Source: Diadema setosum (Eukaryota; Echinodermata; Echinoidea; Diadematoida; Diadematidae). From it: a DNA stretch of 64,000 nt. The stretch's first letter is position 1, and every line of letters begins with the position of its first letter. Positions 24,478-36,672 of the stretch are shown here, in pieces. Position numbers and translations under genes: made by a program. The notes under the pieces are model-generated. The model was not told the DNA's origin, did not search any database, and saw nothing but the letters and a program-made list of their open reading frames with translations. The stretch covers positions 30,507,885-30,571,884 of the forward strand of contig CM067075.1 in NCBI GenBank assembly GCA_033980235.1. The letters run 5' to 3'.

Positions 24478-26690
24478 AGAGAATGGTTCTCAGTGTTAAC
24501 AAATCAAGAATTTTGTTTTCAATCGTCAGCCGTTTTTACTGTAACTTCCACTCATAGCATCCTAAGCAGGTGAAACCTTGAGTAGTCTCTCCTACCCCCC
24601 CCCCCATAAAAATCACACCCCGAGAGACGAAACAGGTTATGTCCACATCTTAAGTAGATAGAATGAAGGGGATGGGCGTGGGAAGTCGTTTCTTTTGGTT
24701 GATTAAAAACTTATAGGCCTACTTTCGTCTAATGTAATGTTCAATACTATCTCTTTGGGCACAATATGACGATGCTTCAAAGCACTAATGCATCTCTGTG
24801 ATAGTAGGCTAATGATAATTATTTAGTGTCTTCCAAGTTGATAATAGGATTTCAGGTTGTGATAATCATTCCCACCGCATCAGAAACAATAATATCTTCA
24901 GGAATTCCACACAGTGTGGTTTTTGTTTTGTTTTGTTTTGTTTGTTTTGTTTTGTTTGTTTTTTTTTTGCTTCTTGAAGACTTCAAACTATTGCGCCAAG
25001 GTATTTCCGCGTTTATAGTGTTCACATTAAAATCAGATATCTTGTGGAAGTTTAGACATTTTTGGATCCGATGACCAGTACAATGCGTGTTTGGTTTTCA
25101 CTTTCAATTTTTACATGATTTTTGTTCTTTAATGGAAGAAAATAATTGGGCTACATGATTTTCCTAAAAACACTATAAGAGAAAATTAATAACTAAGGGT
25201 AGTGATCATTTTCCTTGTCTTGAAAGAGATTGGAAACTCTTAGAAAATGATTTAACGATAAAGCTTTGGTGATATGTCTAGTAATTCCTTAGTACAGCCA
25301 CGGAGATCGTTATTTTTGTTTTTATTGAGCCAACTAAGATGTTTGGGGGTCTGCGATTCCTCTCAACGAGCTATAGAAGTGATCACACATCACCAAAGCA
25401 TGTGCCATTGACATACAGCCGAGGATTCAATAAGGACTTATCCCAAAGTTGCAAGAGTAGGCCCAACTTAGTTAACTGAACATGCAAAATGATGACTATA
25501 GACCTGAATGAAGCATGATACTGCTAGCTTACGATTGCCTAATCGGTTTACCCGTGGAACTCAAATCAGATGCTTAACTCGACACTCTGTGTTAATGATA
25601 TAGAAATACTCAATTTTAATGACATACAACTAATCATATATAATGATATGTAATCAAATTTTCTGAACACAAATAAAATATTCCATAGTGTCATAGAGTG
25701 GAAGAACTTGATGTAACATTTCAAGGCTTACTATACGTGGGAGCATTCGCAGCAGAGGTGCTTCTCATATCGCAGTTGGTTACTATACAATCACGATGTT
25801 ACATGCATGTTGTCATGAATGTTTGATCACATGCAGTGGAGACAATGTTTATTTTTGTTCTTCTTTTGCCGATAACATTGCACGGACTCGAGACGATATA
25901 TTGCATGCATTAGCGCTGGGGCTAACAAAGGGGTAACCATACATCACAGTACCTCTCTTACTCTTACCCCTCCTTCTCTCTCTCGTTCTCTCTCTCTCAG
26001 AAACTGCAAGGTAAAATATAACCACTCAATATTTCCCCCAGGGAGGATAACATCCAAACAAACACCGCATCAAGCATTAGTGTACGCTCTCTGGTTTAAC
26101 TTTTTTGTCTCAACGTGTACATCAAAACCTCATGAAATATTATTATCTGAACGTTGTGTTTGTTTGAGTTTTGTGGTACAAGTATACTTATACCACAAAT
26201 CACATTATATAGAAAATGATACGATACTCATAGTGCGGTGGCTTGTGTCATGTTTTATGCTATGAACGTTTAATCATTGATGTAACATTCGTACGTGGAA
26301 CAAAAAAAAGATGAATAAATGAAAATTTAATGCCTCCATCTTCGGTCACTCTCGAGTGTGTTATCGTTGAGGCTTTTGGAAATCATAGCGACTCCCCGAC
26401 CCCCCCCCCCATCCCGTATCTCTCTATGTATCTTCCTTTTTCTTTCAAAGATGAAGTTACTTTCTTCCAGAAACCAGCATTCCCTTCTAACACTACTGAA
26501 AGCGCCATAGGCAAAATCACTTTAAAACGACATAAATTCATCGTATTCCCAAATTGCCAGACGTCAAGAATGATAAGGGCTAAAATTTCTTTCGCTACCC
26601 CTCATTTCAACATGAAGAGAGTCTCTAGTCATGGAAAAAAGTACTTGCAGATTTTGTCCCCCGAAAAAATGGAAATGTTCTATCTATCTA
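24478..26690. other. No recognisable gene
   Basis: AT-rich sequence with (TTTTG)n near 24918-24958, a short CT-rich patch near 25975-26000 and a C-run near 26400-26410. The plus-strand frame at 26330-26728 (132 codons) ends in microsatellite and matches no family I recognise. Confidence 0.5.
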
Positions 26691-26696
26691 TCTATC

Positions 26697-26890
<194 letters not shown>

Positions 26891-27452
26891 GATATATATT
26901 TGTATGTTTTGTGCGCGCACACGAGCGAGTGAGGGAGAAATGGGGAGAGATCTTTTTTTTTCCTAGCTTCCGAAGAAAACGACACCTAATTTTCAGGTTT
27001 GACTGTAAGCTACTGCTGCGCCGGCCTTTAACAGAATGATTCACTATAAAGATTTTTGGGTTGCAGTTGTTGACCATTTGATTACCACTTCACCATCTGG
27101 CTACCCCCTAATTACACCCTGCAAATGAGACCCCTACCGCCAACCGAGATTCACATAATCATGTAATGAAAAAAAAAAAAAACGGGAGGAGAAAAGAGAA
27201 ACAGGTTTCGCTATTTTTTTTTTTCGTAGCAGCCAGCACTCAGACGATTTTCTCACGTTCTACTCGGGGTGTGTTCGATTACTACAAACAATGACAAACA
27301 AAGAGAGATTTAGGGCCAAATTTTGTGTGCAGCTGTGACTTCTGTTTCGCTGCATTCCGACATTCCGTCACGTAATGAGAAACAAAGAAATTTATCCATG
27401 CCAATGGAATGCCTCCAAAATGTTAATTTATTCTTTCTCTTCTCCAACCCTT

Positions 27453-27497
<45 letters not shown>

Positions 27498-28311
27498 TCA
27501 CACATACACTCTCACACGCACGCACACACACACACACGCAAATAAACACGCACACAAGCAGTCTATTTCAAGGTATCTTCAAAACAATCAATTAATGTAT
27601 CCCATCATTTGATTTGATTTTATTTCATTCGATTCAGTGTCTTCACATGGACACCTCTCATACTCAGCAATGCCGTGAGTCAGTGATCTTTTGAATCATA
27701 CACTTCTATGTGAATTAAAATCAGATCATGTTGATTTAATTACACTATACTAAAGAGAAAGAAGATAGAGAACAAATACATACACACAGAAGGCTGTCAA
27801 AGACCAAGTTCTTGCAGAAATGTAAGTATTGTTTGATACAGATTTGCATGGTTATTAAACTCTTGTCGTGGACAGGAATCTTAAAACTAGTCAATCTATA
27901 TGTGTGTGAAATCTCTTCGTATATTGAGAGCGTACAAGTATTTTATAACCATCTTGTGTGTGATAGTGCTGCATTGTGGTGATCAGTTCTTACGGTATAT
28001 TCTCATCATTTTGGGTGTAACTGCCACGTTTTCCCGCTTTTAATAAATGAAACTTTTCGTACTGGCAAAATGTGGGAATGTTTTTTCAACGTTCTCACAC
28101 CCTCGGTGAATAACATACAAATATTTCATTGAATTCATGTGAAATCTAGAAGAAAAAGGTATCGTTCTCCTATTTGAGCGTATCTTTAACGAGTCGCAAT
28201 GAAATGTTTCTTTGCTGTCAAGGGTAAAATTGGTCATCATGTTGCTTTGTATACAGGAAAAACTGAGGAGTTTTCGCAGATGTTCCATTCGTTATATATT
28301 ACCAACTTACT
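26891..28311. other. No recognisable gene; (AC)n at 27455-27540
   Basis: Contains a compound AC tract of about 85 bp (27455-27540). No coding frame is recognised. The last part is the immediate upstream region of the candidate exon that follows; I see no clear TATA box. Confidence 0.5.
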
Positions 28312-28415
28312 ATGGCGGGTGACCAGTCTGCGTTCAAATGGTCACAACGTGAGCTGTCGGATTTCGCTGTGATGCCCACTTTTAACTTCTTCATTCACAT
28401 CACTGCCCTTATAAG
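28312..28415 (+). CDS. Candidate first coding exon, unknown protein
   Basis: An ATG with A at -3 and G at +4 (ACTATGGCG) opens 34 codons plus two bases, reading MAGDQSAFKWSQRELSDF, then AVMPTFNFFIHITALI. The frame ends exactly at AG followed by GTAAGG, a good splice donor; reading past it gives an immediate stop (AGG TAA). The second half is hydrophobic and could begin a membrane segment. The next exon would start in phase 2 on the plus strand; I could not find it with confidence. I do not recognise the protein. It could be chance, but the strong start context, balanced composition and donor together are unusual for this window. Confidence 0.35.
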
Positions 28416-30104
28416 GTAAGGCCTTTTCTTGTCTTCCATCAAATTTTCTATTCATTTCATACTCCTGGTGCTCGGTCATTAAGATTCACTTAATTAATAT
28501 GCCTGAACTTTTGTAAGTACATCAGGCACAGAGTAGAAACAAAAATCAAATCATTTCAATTCAATTCAATTCAAAAGAAACCAATAGAGCTCTAATTGTT
28601 AACTCGCCTCGGCGATATATTCAGAGAAAGTGCGTGAACTCTACAACGTTTGAACAGAACTCAAGGGTTCCGTGCATCTACACCAAAAAAAAATGATTCT
28701 TTCATATCACTTATTACCCATTGCAGGATAGGTTAACGGCCTTTACCCTGTGCAATCACCCCTGCCCTATTATACGAGAAGTAATACATAATAGGAAATT
28801 ACTTGTTATGAGTAGCTATGAATACGCTTACGCCTAAATGGGCTTATCGAAGTTGATGTATTTCATTTATGGTAATCCCTGGCACGCTGTTCCACGCCTT
28901 GTTGCCAGTAATGCGGATCGTTCGGTCATGATGAGTGCATACAGCGCCGGTATGACTGAGGCAGACTCAAAATTGCTAAACGATGCCATTGATTTTCATA
29001 TCATGAGCACGAGTGTAATGATATCAGGCCATCATTCTGGAGTCAATGTCTGCATGAAGCAACATGTAAATTCGGATATCATAGTACGAAATAGGAAGGG
29101 CGTCTGATACGAAGATTGAGAGCGAAAAAGTACTTCTGAAGTTTCAAACTTCAAATCATAACGATTAGCCCTGAATCATTCGACGTCTACTAGTCTTGAC
29201 AACGGATAGGGATGGACAGGAAATAAAAGGAAATTATCAATATAAAGACATAGCTTGAGAGGTAGGACTGTACTATTACTGAGTATGACAAGAAGTACTA
29301 TTACAACTGAAGCAAAAACAACTCGACCTAAGAATTCATTAGTTGTAAATACTATGTCAAGTTTGATGTATTATCTTGAAATGTGAAGTGAAATAAAAGA
29401 AAACCACTTAGGCAAACCGTTCGACCAATTGTTTGGTCCAAACTATGATGAAATTAATGATAATGATAAAGATAATAAAAAATGATAATGATAATAATGC
29501 TAGTACTCCTTATAAGGACCACGCTAATGACAATGTCAATAATGATGATATCAATGACAGTTATGATAATGATACAAATAAAAAATTCAGGGGCTTGAAT
29601 TGCAGTCAAGCAACATGGATTCAAATTGAACTTTAACTGCATACCTTTGTGTATAGGGTTCGTGCTTCCTGAGAACCATTACCAAATTTACTTATATCAT
29701 GCGATGTCATAATGTGTGTGTGTGTAAATTTCCTTTCATAGGCAGTTTCTCCCTTACCACACTTTATACTGGAAATATTAGCAGACAAGTATTAGTTTTC
29801 ATAATTCCCTCCAATTGGTATGTGGGTAAGTATAGCGGTGGCTCTTGATAATTCAATTCAATTCAATTCAAGTTTATTTATACATCTTTACAAAGAAATA
29901 CAGCATGAACAAAAAGAGTTCAAGATGTATAGACCACATATTTTAACCGCAAAACCATAACTAAAATCCAAAGTGAAGTGTTACGAAAATACATGGAAAA
30001 TAAGGTCAGATGACATCATTTCGTCTGACACACACACACACACAAACATAAATGTGCAGCAGAAGTGGGGAATTAGCAAAAGCCAGTGACCTATCAAGCC
30101 TATC
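28416..30104. other. No recognisable gene; LINE-type pentamer tails and ATGATA repeats
   Basis: Includes (TTCAA)n at 28556-28574 and 29851-29871; the latter continues as AGTTTATTTATACATC, like a minus-strand 3' end of a CR1-like retroposon. Includes ATGATA/ATGATG repeats at about 29446-29500, which explain the overlapping Asn/Asp and Ile/Val frames. If the exon at 28312 is real, this is probably intron. Confidence 0.45.
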
Positions 30105-30112
30105 GTTTCTAC

Positions 30113-30577
30113 GGTTACAGTCCGTTATTCCAAAGGTTCGTTATTCCGAAGTTTCTTTAGTCCGAAGGTTCGTTATGCCGAAGGTTAGTTATTGCGAAGA
30201 TTAGTTATTCCGAATGTTCGTTAATCCGAAAATGAAAAAAAAGCTTATTCCGAAGGTTCATTACGGACCCTATTTCATTGTCGGATCAACGAACCTTCGG
30301 AATAACGAACCCTATTTCATTTTCGGATTAACAAACCTTCGGAATAACGAACCCTAGTTCATTTTCGGATAAACGAGCCTTCGGAATAGCGAACCCTATT
30401 TCATTTTTGGATAAACGAACTTTCGAAATAACGAACCTTCGGAAATGTTCACAAATGTTCGGATTAACGAACCCTTTTTCATTTTCGGATTAACGAACCT
30501 CTAGGTATAGGGAATTTGTGTGTTTCGGATTAACGAACCTTCGGAATTACGAACCTTCAGAATAACGAACAGCACCC
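30113..30577. mobile_element. Foldback element FB2, copy 2
   Basis: A 465 bp unit starting GGTTACAG and ending CAGCACCC. The left arm carries five or six TTCGTTATTCCGAAGG units; the right arm alternates CGAACCTTCGGAATAACG with CCCTATTTCATTTTCGG. Flanks GTTTCTAC (30105-30112) and GTTTTTAC (30578-30585) agree at 7 of 8 positions, an 8 bp target duplication. It has the same ends as the copy inside FB1 but is longer by extra internal units. It has no ORF. hAT-like by duplication length only. Confidence 0.85.
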
Positions 30578-30585
30578 GTTTTTAC

Positions 30586-32387
30586 TGCTCTTGTTACATG
30601 TTGTTACAACATAAACAAATACAAACAATAACAATACAAACAATGACCTCCATCAAAAATGGCTAGCAGGGGGTTTAACACTCCACTTTTAGGAGTAACC
30701 TTAATACGCTATAATATTATTTCAACGACCCGAACTATCCATCACATAGGAGAGATTCTCCGCCTATTTTGCACCGGTGTCGTCTTACGCAGCGGGATGT
30801 ATTCCTTTATTTGTCGAGATACATATATATCAGGAAGGAGAGCAACAACCTCCCCCCTCCCAAAAAAAAGGGTAAAAAATAAAAGAAAAAGAAATCTGGT
30901 GGTAATTGCGCTGTTTTACGGCTACATCGTTATCCAGATAGCGTCCATGAAAACAATGAGATCCGACACTGATCTATGACTGCCCCGCCATTGCAACAAA
31001 TCTATCATCGTTGCTGTTGACATTTGAAACTTGCATGTGAACCCGGTTTCCTTAGAACAGTGTTCAGCACATATTTCTGTCTAGACATTTTTTTTGGGGG
31101 GGGGGGTGATCATGATAAGCGATAGAACATGACCGGGGAAGGGGAAAGGGTGGGGTAAGATAAGACTCCAATGGATCATAGTCGACATTATCTGAAAATA
31201 CAATCCATAGACATAATTATGTCCACGTGGGGATTTGGAAAAAAGTAGAGTCATTTCAAGAAGAGTTGTCACGATTTTGTCTGATAAGCAACGTATATTT
31301 CATCCATTTATTTATTTTTTTCTGTTTATGTTGACAGAAAATGCCCAAGCGGCGCGCGGACAAGACAAAAGGGCACAAAACGAAATAAAGCAGGAGTAAA
31401 TGAAAAAAAAAAACGAATCATCGAAAAGTTGATTTTTTTTTCGATTGGCAGATTGGGCAAATTACATTCTGTAATCAAACCGAAACATTTTTGCAATATG
31501 AGGGTCTCAGTGACGCACGAAAGCAGCGAGCATTGTTAACACACATTTAACATTCTACAGCATCTACAAGGCTATAGCCCCACTGATCACAGGAAGTGCT
31601 ATCTTTCACATTAAATGGGTGCAAAGAGTCATAACTGCAATGAAAGCTCAGAACTTTTCAAAATAGCGAGGATGATTTCTGAAGAAGATAAAGGCTCTCC
31701 ACTTTCAAATAAAAGAAGTGACATGTCCTTGATTACAAAGTAAAAGTATGAGAAATAAACCGGAATTGAAGAAAAAGACTCTCAGTTTGAAACCTCGGCT
31801 AGAATTGAAGGACCTATATGGATGCCTACAATAGTCCTTTCTCCGCTTAAGACAAATGCATCGCGTCTGGAGAGTGCGAGGATGAAATTTCATATCCACG
31901 GTGTTACATGGTAATCGCCGATGGTGAAAGGAAGACGCGTTGCCACAATTCCCTGTTTCGTCACTCCAAAAACGAAAACGATAATAACATCGACAGCTAC
32001 AACAACATAAACCAAATGTCATCCCAACTCCCCCCCCCCCTCCCCGCCAACCATTCCCTTGATATAGGGTGGGCATTTTCAAATTGACGCATCGAGTGGT
32101 AGCATATGGTAGCCTCGCAATAAACAGTTCTTCTCGTTTTTTTTCTCCTTTTTTTTTTCATCCGTGAATTTCAAAATGATGGTGAAGGAACTGACTTGAA
32201 TTGAAAGTGAATTGAATTGAAAGTGAATTGAATTGAGATTGAACTGAATTGAAATTGAATTTACTGGAAGGTAATAATGTGATGAAGAGTAGTGGTGCCG
32301 ACACTCAACTGTCTTCGCACAGTCTCTATCAGTGCGCTGCAATACGTCACCTTCCCTTCATGTGTGTAATTGACTGCATGACTAATT
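30586..32387. other. No recognisable gene; GAATT-type pentamers near 32196-32260
   Basis: Holds a T/G-run near 31087-31108, a C-run near 32028-32044 and a GAATTGAA(AGT) repeat at about 32196-32260. The plus-strand frame 30659-30979 and minus-strand frame 31705-32082 are unrecognised. Confidence 0.5.
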
Positions 32388-33058
32388 GTGACCCTGCACC
32401 TCAAAACAAACAAAAAGTCGCCAGACATGAATTTTTAGTGGAGACCATATTCTGAAAGAGCAGACTTTAAGCTTTAAAATGATGTATAACTCAAATCAAA
32501 TGGACTCTCCTAACCTATCTAAATATTGGAAAGAAAGCACAAACTCAGGAAAAGTGTGAACTGAGAAAAGAGGCTCTGAAGTACAGTGTCTAGTCAAACG
32601 CTTAATCTTTACCAAACCGTGCTGGCTGTGCGATGAATGGGACAAAAAACAGGAAGTAAACCACCAGAGTAGCAAAAATGAAGGGATTATCAGATTAAAC
32701 TGAAATTGAGCATGCCTCATTAACACATTCTGTACATAATTAATGCCAACTTTCAAAGCAGTAGCACTATCCTTTCAAAAGTTATTGGAGTTGAAAGTGA
32801 AGAGTGTGGACAAGGTTTTTTAGAAATGAAAAAGGGATTCTGAAGACACACCTAATCACACTATTCTACCAAATATGTTAGAGATTAACTGCTAAAAAAC
32901 ACACTTTCTTGCCCGTTTTATGATATCAAATTTTAGCACAATGTAAAAGAAGACCCGCTCTTTCAGAAAATATGAAAAAGTCAAGTTCGGCTAGTTTGAC
33001 CCATTTCACTTAAAATCAGTGTGTGCGACTTTATGTTCGTTTTGGGGTGCACGGTCAC
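32388..33058. mobile_element. ~670 bp TIR element with 4 bp target duplication, copy 1
   Basis: The left end GTGACCCTGCACC... with AACAAAAAGTCGC pairs with the right end GCGACTTTATGTTCG...GGTGCACGGTCAC. It is flanked by AATT on both sides (32384-32387 and 33059-33062). The interior is shared with the second copy at 36,028 (for example CTAACCTATCTAAATATTGG and GAGAAAAGAGGCTCTGAAG). It encodes nothing. Superfamily is not settled; a 4 bp duplication fits few known groups (Sola is one), so this is left open. Confidence 0.85.
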
Positions 33059-33478
33059 AATTATAAAGTTTGTTTGGTTAAACGTACATAATATATAATA
33101 CGTGTTGCCTCAGGGTTCGTTGCCAGCTGCAACAGTTCCTTGTGATGTCGTCTGGCAGTAACAAATTGTTCTCTTGAAATTATGACTGTCAAACATGCAA
33201 TATATTCTACTTAGATAGATAATAAAATAAGTTTTGTGTCATTGACAATGTGCATTTACTTTCCCGTTTACTTCCAGAGTTAGATTACTCTCATTATAAA
33301 TGTATTCGATGTTCAAGTCTGTACGTCCTTATATTACTGCCTGTAGCTTTCCCTTTGCTATATAAACCTTTAAGTTCCCTTTTGAGAGGCCATGTTAAAC
33401 CCTTTTGTCCAGTCATTTTACTACCTGCCTATCTACCAGTCCATCTGTTATCTATCCTTATACATCTGTCTTTGTATC

Positions 33479-33529
<51 letters not shown>

Positions 33530-35472
33530 CTATTTCTTTATGTCTATCGTCTATATCTATCCATCTAGATATCCATCAGATATCTCTGTCTTATCTCTCT
33601 CTATCTATTATATATGTATTCCTCCATCTGTATACCTATCTATCAAGCTGTATGTATTTTTCTGTCTGTCTATTTATCTCTGTAGCTATTATTCTTCTGA
33701 GCACCTTTGGATATCTATGCCTATGCATCACCAACAGTAATTCGTCCTCACTCTGTCTTATCTTCCTTTGATTGGTTTTGTTTCGTTCTGTTTTAATCAC
33801 AACTTTTCTTTCTTTCCAACAACACAAAAGAAAACATACACAAGCACACACACACACACACACACACGCAGACACACACAAAGTCAACAATAACGTGCCT
33901 AATTAGACGCGCTTCTTTTTTTTTTTCTGTTGTGTCTCTCTGACTTTGTCCTCGTTATTCGATCGACCTTCAGCTTCACCTGTAGATATCACATGGACAG
34001 TATCTCACGGGAAGAGCAGCGGGCCTGGGAAGATGGCCGGTAGCGATGAAGCTGAAAGAGAAATGGGGGTAGAATAGGGAGACAGAAGAAAAGAGGTATA
34101 AACCGCTATCAAATTGGCGGACATTACACCGGCATTTGCCTCTGAGCTCTCCGTTAGAGACAATTACTCATCAATTATCTTCGTTAAATCACAGGGGCTC
34201 CTGATTTTTTTCTTCTTTGAAGCAACCAAGTGCTGCAAATTTCCGAGGGTTTTCTCTTTTTTTTTCCGAAAATACCCTGTTGCCACGGGTGAATGAAAAA
34301 GAAAGAAAGAAAAAAATCCCTGGCAGGGCAGAAAGCTAAAAAGAACAATAAGATTAAAGGGAAAGCTAAACTAGATTGTATTCGTTATTTCGGGGATGTT
34401 CATGCGTTTTCCGTTGTATTGTGTTTGTATTCTTCCGGGAAAGTGTTGTGGCGATGTTTTCGCGAGTTTTCTCCTGAAAAGTATGCTATACAAAAAGATA
34501 CGGCTATAATTAGCCAAAGAGTTAGAAGAGGGCGCTGTAACGATTTGAATGGAATGGGGCAATTTGGCCCCATTAGACATAATACTGTCCACTCGGACCA
34601 ATGCGGACGTTATTGTTTATAGAAATCTGTAGGAAATGGTCAGAAAACTTCTAAAGAAAAAGAAAACGACACAAAATGAACACGAATACGTAAAATTGTT
34701 CTCTGCAGTAGCTCTTACAGTAGAATCTATCCACTGTATGTGAGATGCGTTTAATATAATTTCACCCAATTGCTTCTCCGCAAAGGTGTGCCACGCCTCT
34801 CAACCTACCCCGCACTCGTCGGCTACGATGAAGCTTTACTAAAGTTCATACTCTGTACTCTAAACCTATACCACTTCTTCCTTGTTGATAACGGAAATAC
34901 AAGAAGCAGAAGAAGCACAAAACACACACACACAGACACACACAAACACAAACACAAACAAAATGGTATACTGGTGTGACAATGTGTTTGTCATCATGAA
35001 TACATGAGGTAAACTTACAACCGTATTTGGGGTTCCAATATCTCAGAACTGTTACTTGAAGCAAATTCTGATCATGCGATTTCAATCAATACTCTGGTCT
35101 CGATTTACAGCTTGTTCGAACTCTTGATGCTGAGATTACATATACAAGACGATAACCTAGAAATCACCAGTAAGGATCCTACTGACAGGAACATACATTA
35201 CATTGGTCTCACGCCAGTTTCATGATATCGCCATGGTTGAACTTGATGATTATGATTATGATTATAATTATGATTATGATTATACTATGCTTGACTGTTG
35301 TCGAAGTTCACTTTTTAAATGTTTCAGTGCATTCCAAGCAAAGACAGTGATATCCAATGTCATTGTAGATTTGCCGGCATATAACACCCAACATTGTATA
35401 GTGTTCTTATCAAACGAAAATATCCCAACACAAGCAAATTGATTATTTCTTTTTTGACGCTCGCTCCCAAAA
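33059..35472. other. No recognisable gene; (TCTA)n and (AC)n microsatellites
   Basis: Contains (TCTA)n at about 33476-33620, (AC)n at about 33843-33870 and 34921-34956, and GATTAT repeats at about 35243-35282. The 173-codon plus-strand frame from 33250 is largely translation of TCTA repeats. No gene is recognised. Confidence 0.55.
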
Positions 35473-35565
35473 CAGTGGCGGATCAAGGGTGGAGCCCCCC
35501 TCCCCCCCCCCCCTCTATTTTTGTAAAGGCGCCCCCTCATTACGGAATTCCTGGATCCGACCCTG
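35473..35565. mobile_element. Short hAT-like TIR remnant
   Basis: 93 bp beginning CAGTGGCGGATCAAGGG and ending TTCCTGGATCCGACCCTG. The ends are imperfect inverted repeats of the widespread CAGTGGCGGATCCAGG terminus seen in many non-autonomous hAT elements. CAAAA occurs on both flanks, too short to be a clear 8 bp duplication. The middle is a C-run. Confidence 0.45.
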
Positions 35566-36027
35566 CAAAATGTTCTGCCATGATATAATAAATATATCAA
35601 ATTTTTTATGTCTGATCACATTAGCACGTGAGCACGTCATTCTGCGTTGAATATCACTATTCTGGTTCACGCACGTGAGATAATGCTACTTTTTCACTGC
35701 CAGGTGTTTTCATACTGTGATCAATACACAGAGGGTCCTGTACACGCTGGAACGCAGGAACACCTGTGTTGCCAGGTCAACAAAATTCCGACAGTGTTTT
35801 TTTTACGTATGTAAATTAATCTATCCCAGCTGGAAATGTGGAACATCCTACTGTATACATTTCTTTGCGAATTTCACGATCCAAATCATTCGACAGCCGA
35901 CAGTTGGATCAATAACTCTGACACAAAATTATTCACTTACCGTTCAAAAAGAGATTACGAGTAGTTATGACAAAAAGGGCGTATTCTTTGGTAACAGAGC
36001 ACTATGTAGATGCAAAAATTTGTATAT
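35566..36027. other. No recognisable gene
   Basis: A 121-codon plus-strand frame (35717-36082) starts here and runs into the next TIR element; it matches nothing I recognise and is probably chance. Confidence 0.5.
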
Positions 36028-36672
36028 GTCACCCTGCACCACAAAACCAACAAAAAGTCGCCAGACAAGGATTTTAAGCTAAGGGCAGATTCTGAAAAAA
36101 CAGACTCTAAGGTTTAAAATAATGTATAACTCAATTCAAATGGACTCCCCTAACCTATCTAAATATTGGGAAGAAAGCACACACTCTGGAAAAAAAAATT
36201 AATGTGAACTGAGAAAAGAGGCTCTGAAGTACAGGGGATATTCAAGCGTTTAATCCATTATGCCGTGCTAGCTGTGCAATGAAAGGGACAAATCACAGGA
36301 TGTATCAGATTAAGCTGAAACTGAGCATGTTCTATAATCACATTCTGTCCATGATTAATGCCAACTTGCAAAGCAGTAGGGTTGCCCTTTCAAAATTGAT
36401 GAGACTTGAAAGTGAGGAGTGTGTAAATGATTTCAAGGAATGAAAGGGGACTCTGATCATTCTATTCTAACCCCAAAAGGGTTGTAGAAAAACTGCTGAA
36501 AATACACTTTCCCACTCATGTTATGATCCCAAATAAAGGAAAAATGTAGAAGGATAGCTCCCTAGGAAAATATGAAAAAGTCAAGACTGACTCAGTTGAC
36601 CCATTTCACCTTTTTTTGAGTCTTCACGTAAAATCAAGCGGCGCGACTTTTTGTTTTGTGATGCGCGGTCAC
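36028..36672. mobile_element. ~645 bp TIR element with 4 bp target duplication, copy 2
   Basis: Same family and orientation as 32388-33058. It starts GTCACCCTGCACCACAAAAC and ends GCGACTTTTTGTTTTGTGATG...CGGTCAC. Flanks are ATAT on both sides (36024-36027, 36673-36676). Between copies the 4 bp differ but within each copy they match, as expected of a target duplication. Numerous substitutions and small indels separate the copies. Confidence 0.85.

Noticed and set aside
33250..33771. 173-codon plus-strand frame
   Set aside because: Mostly (TCTA)n translation; the preceding non-repeat part matches nothing and has no convincing splice sites.
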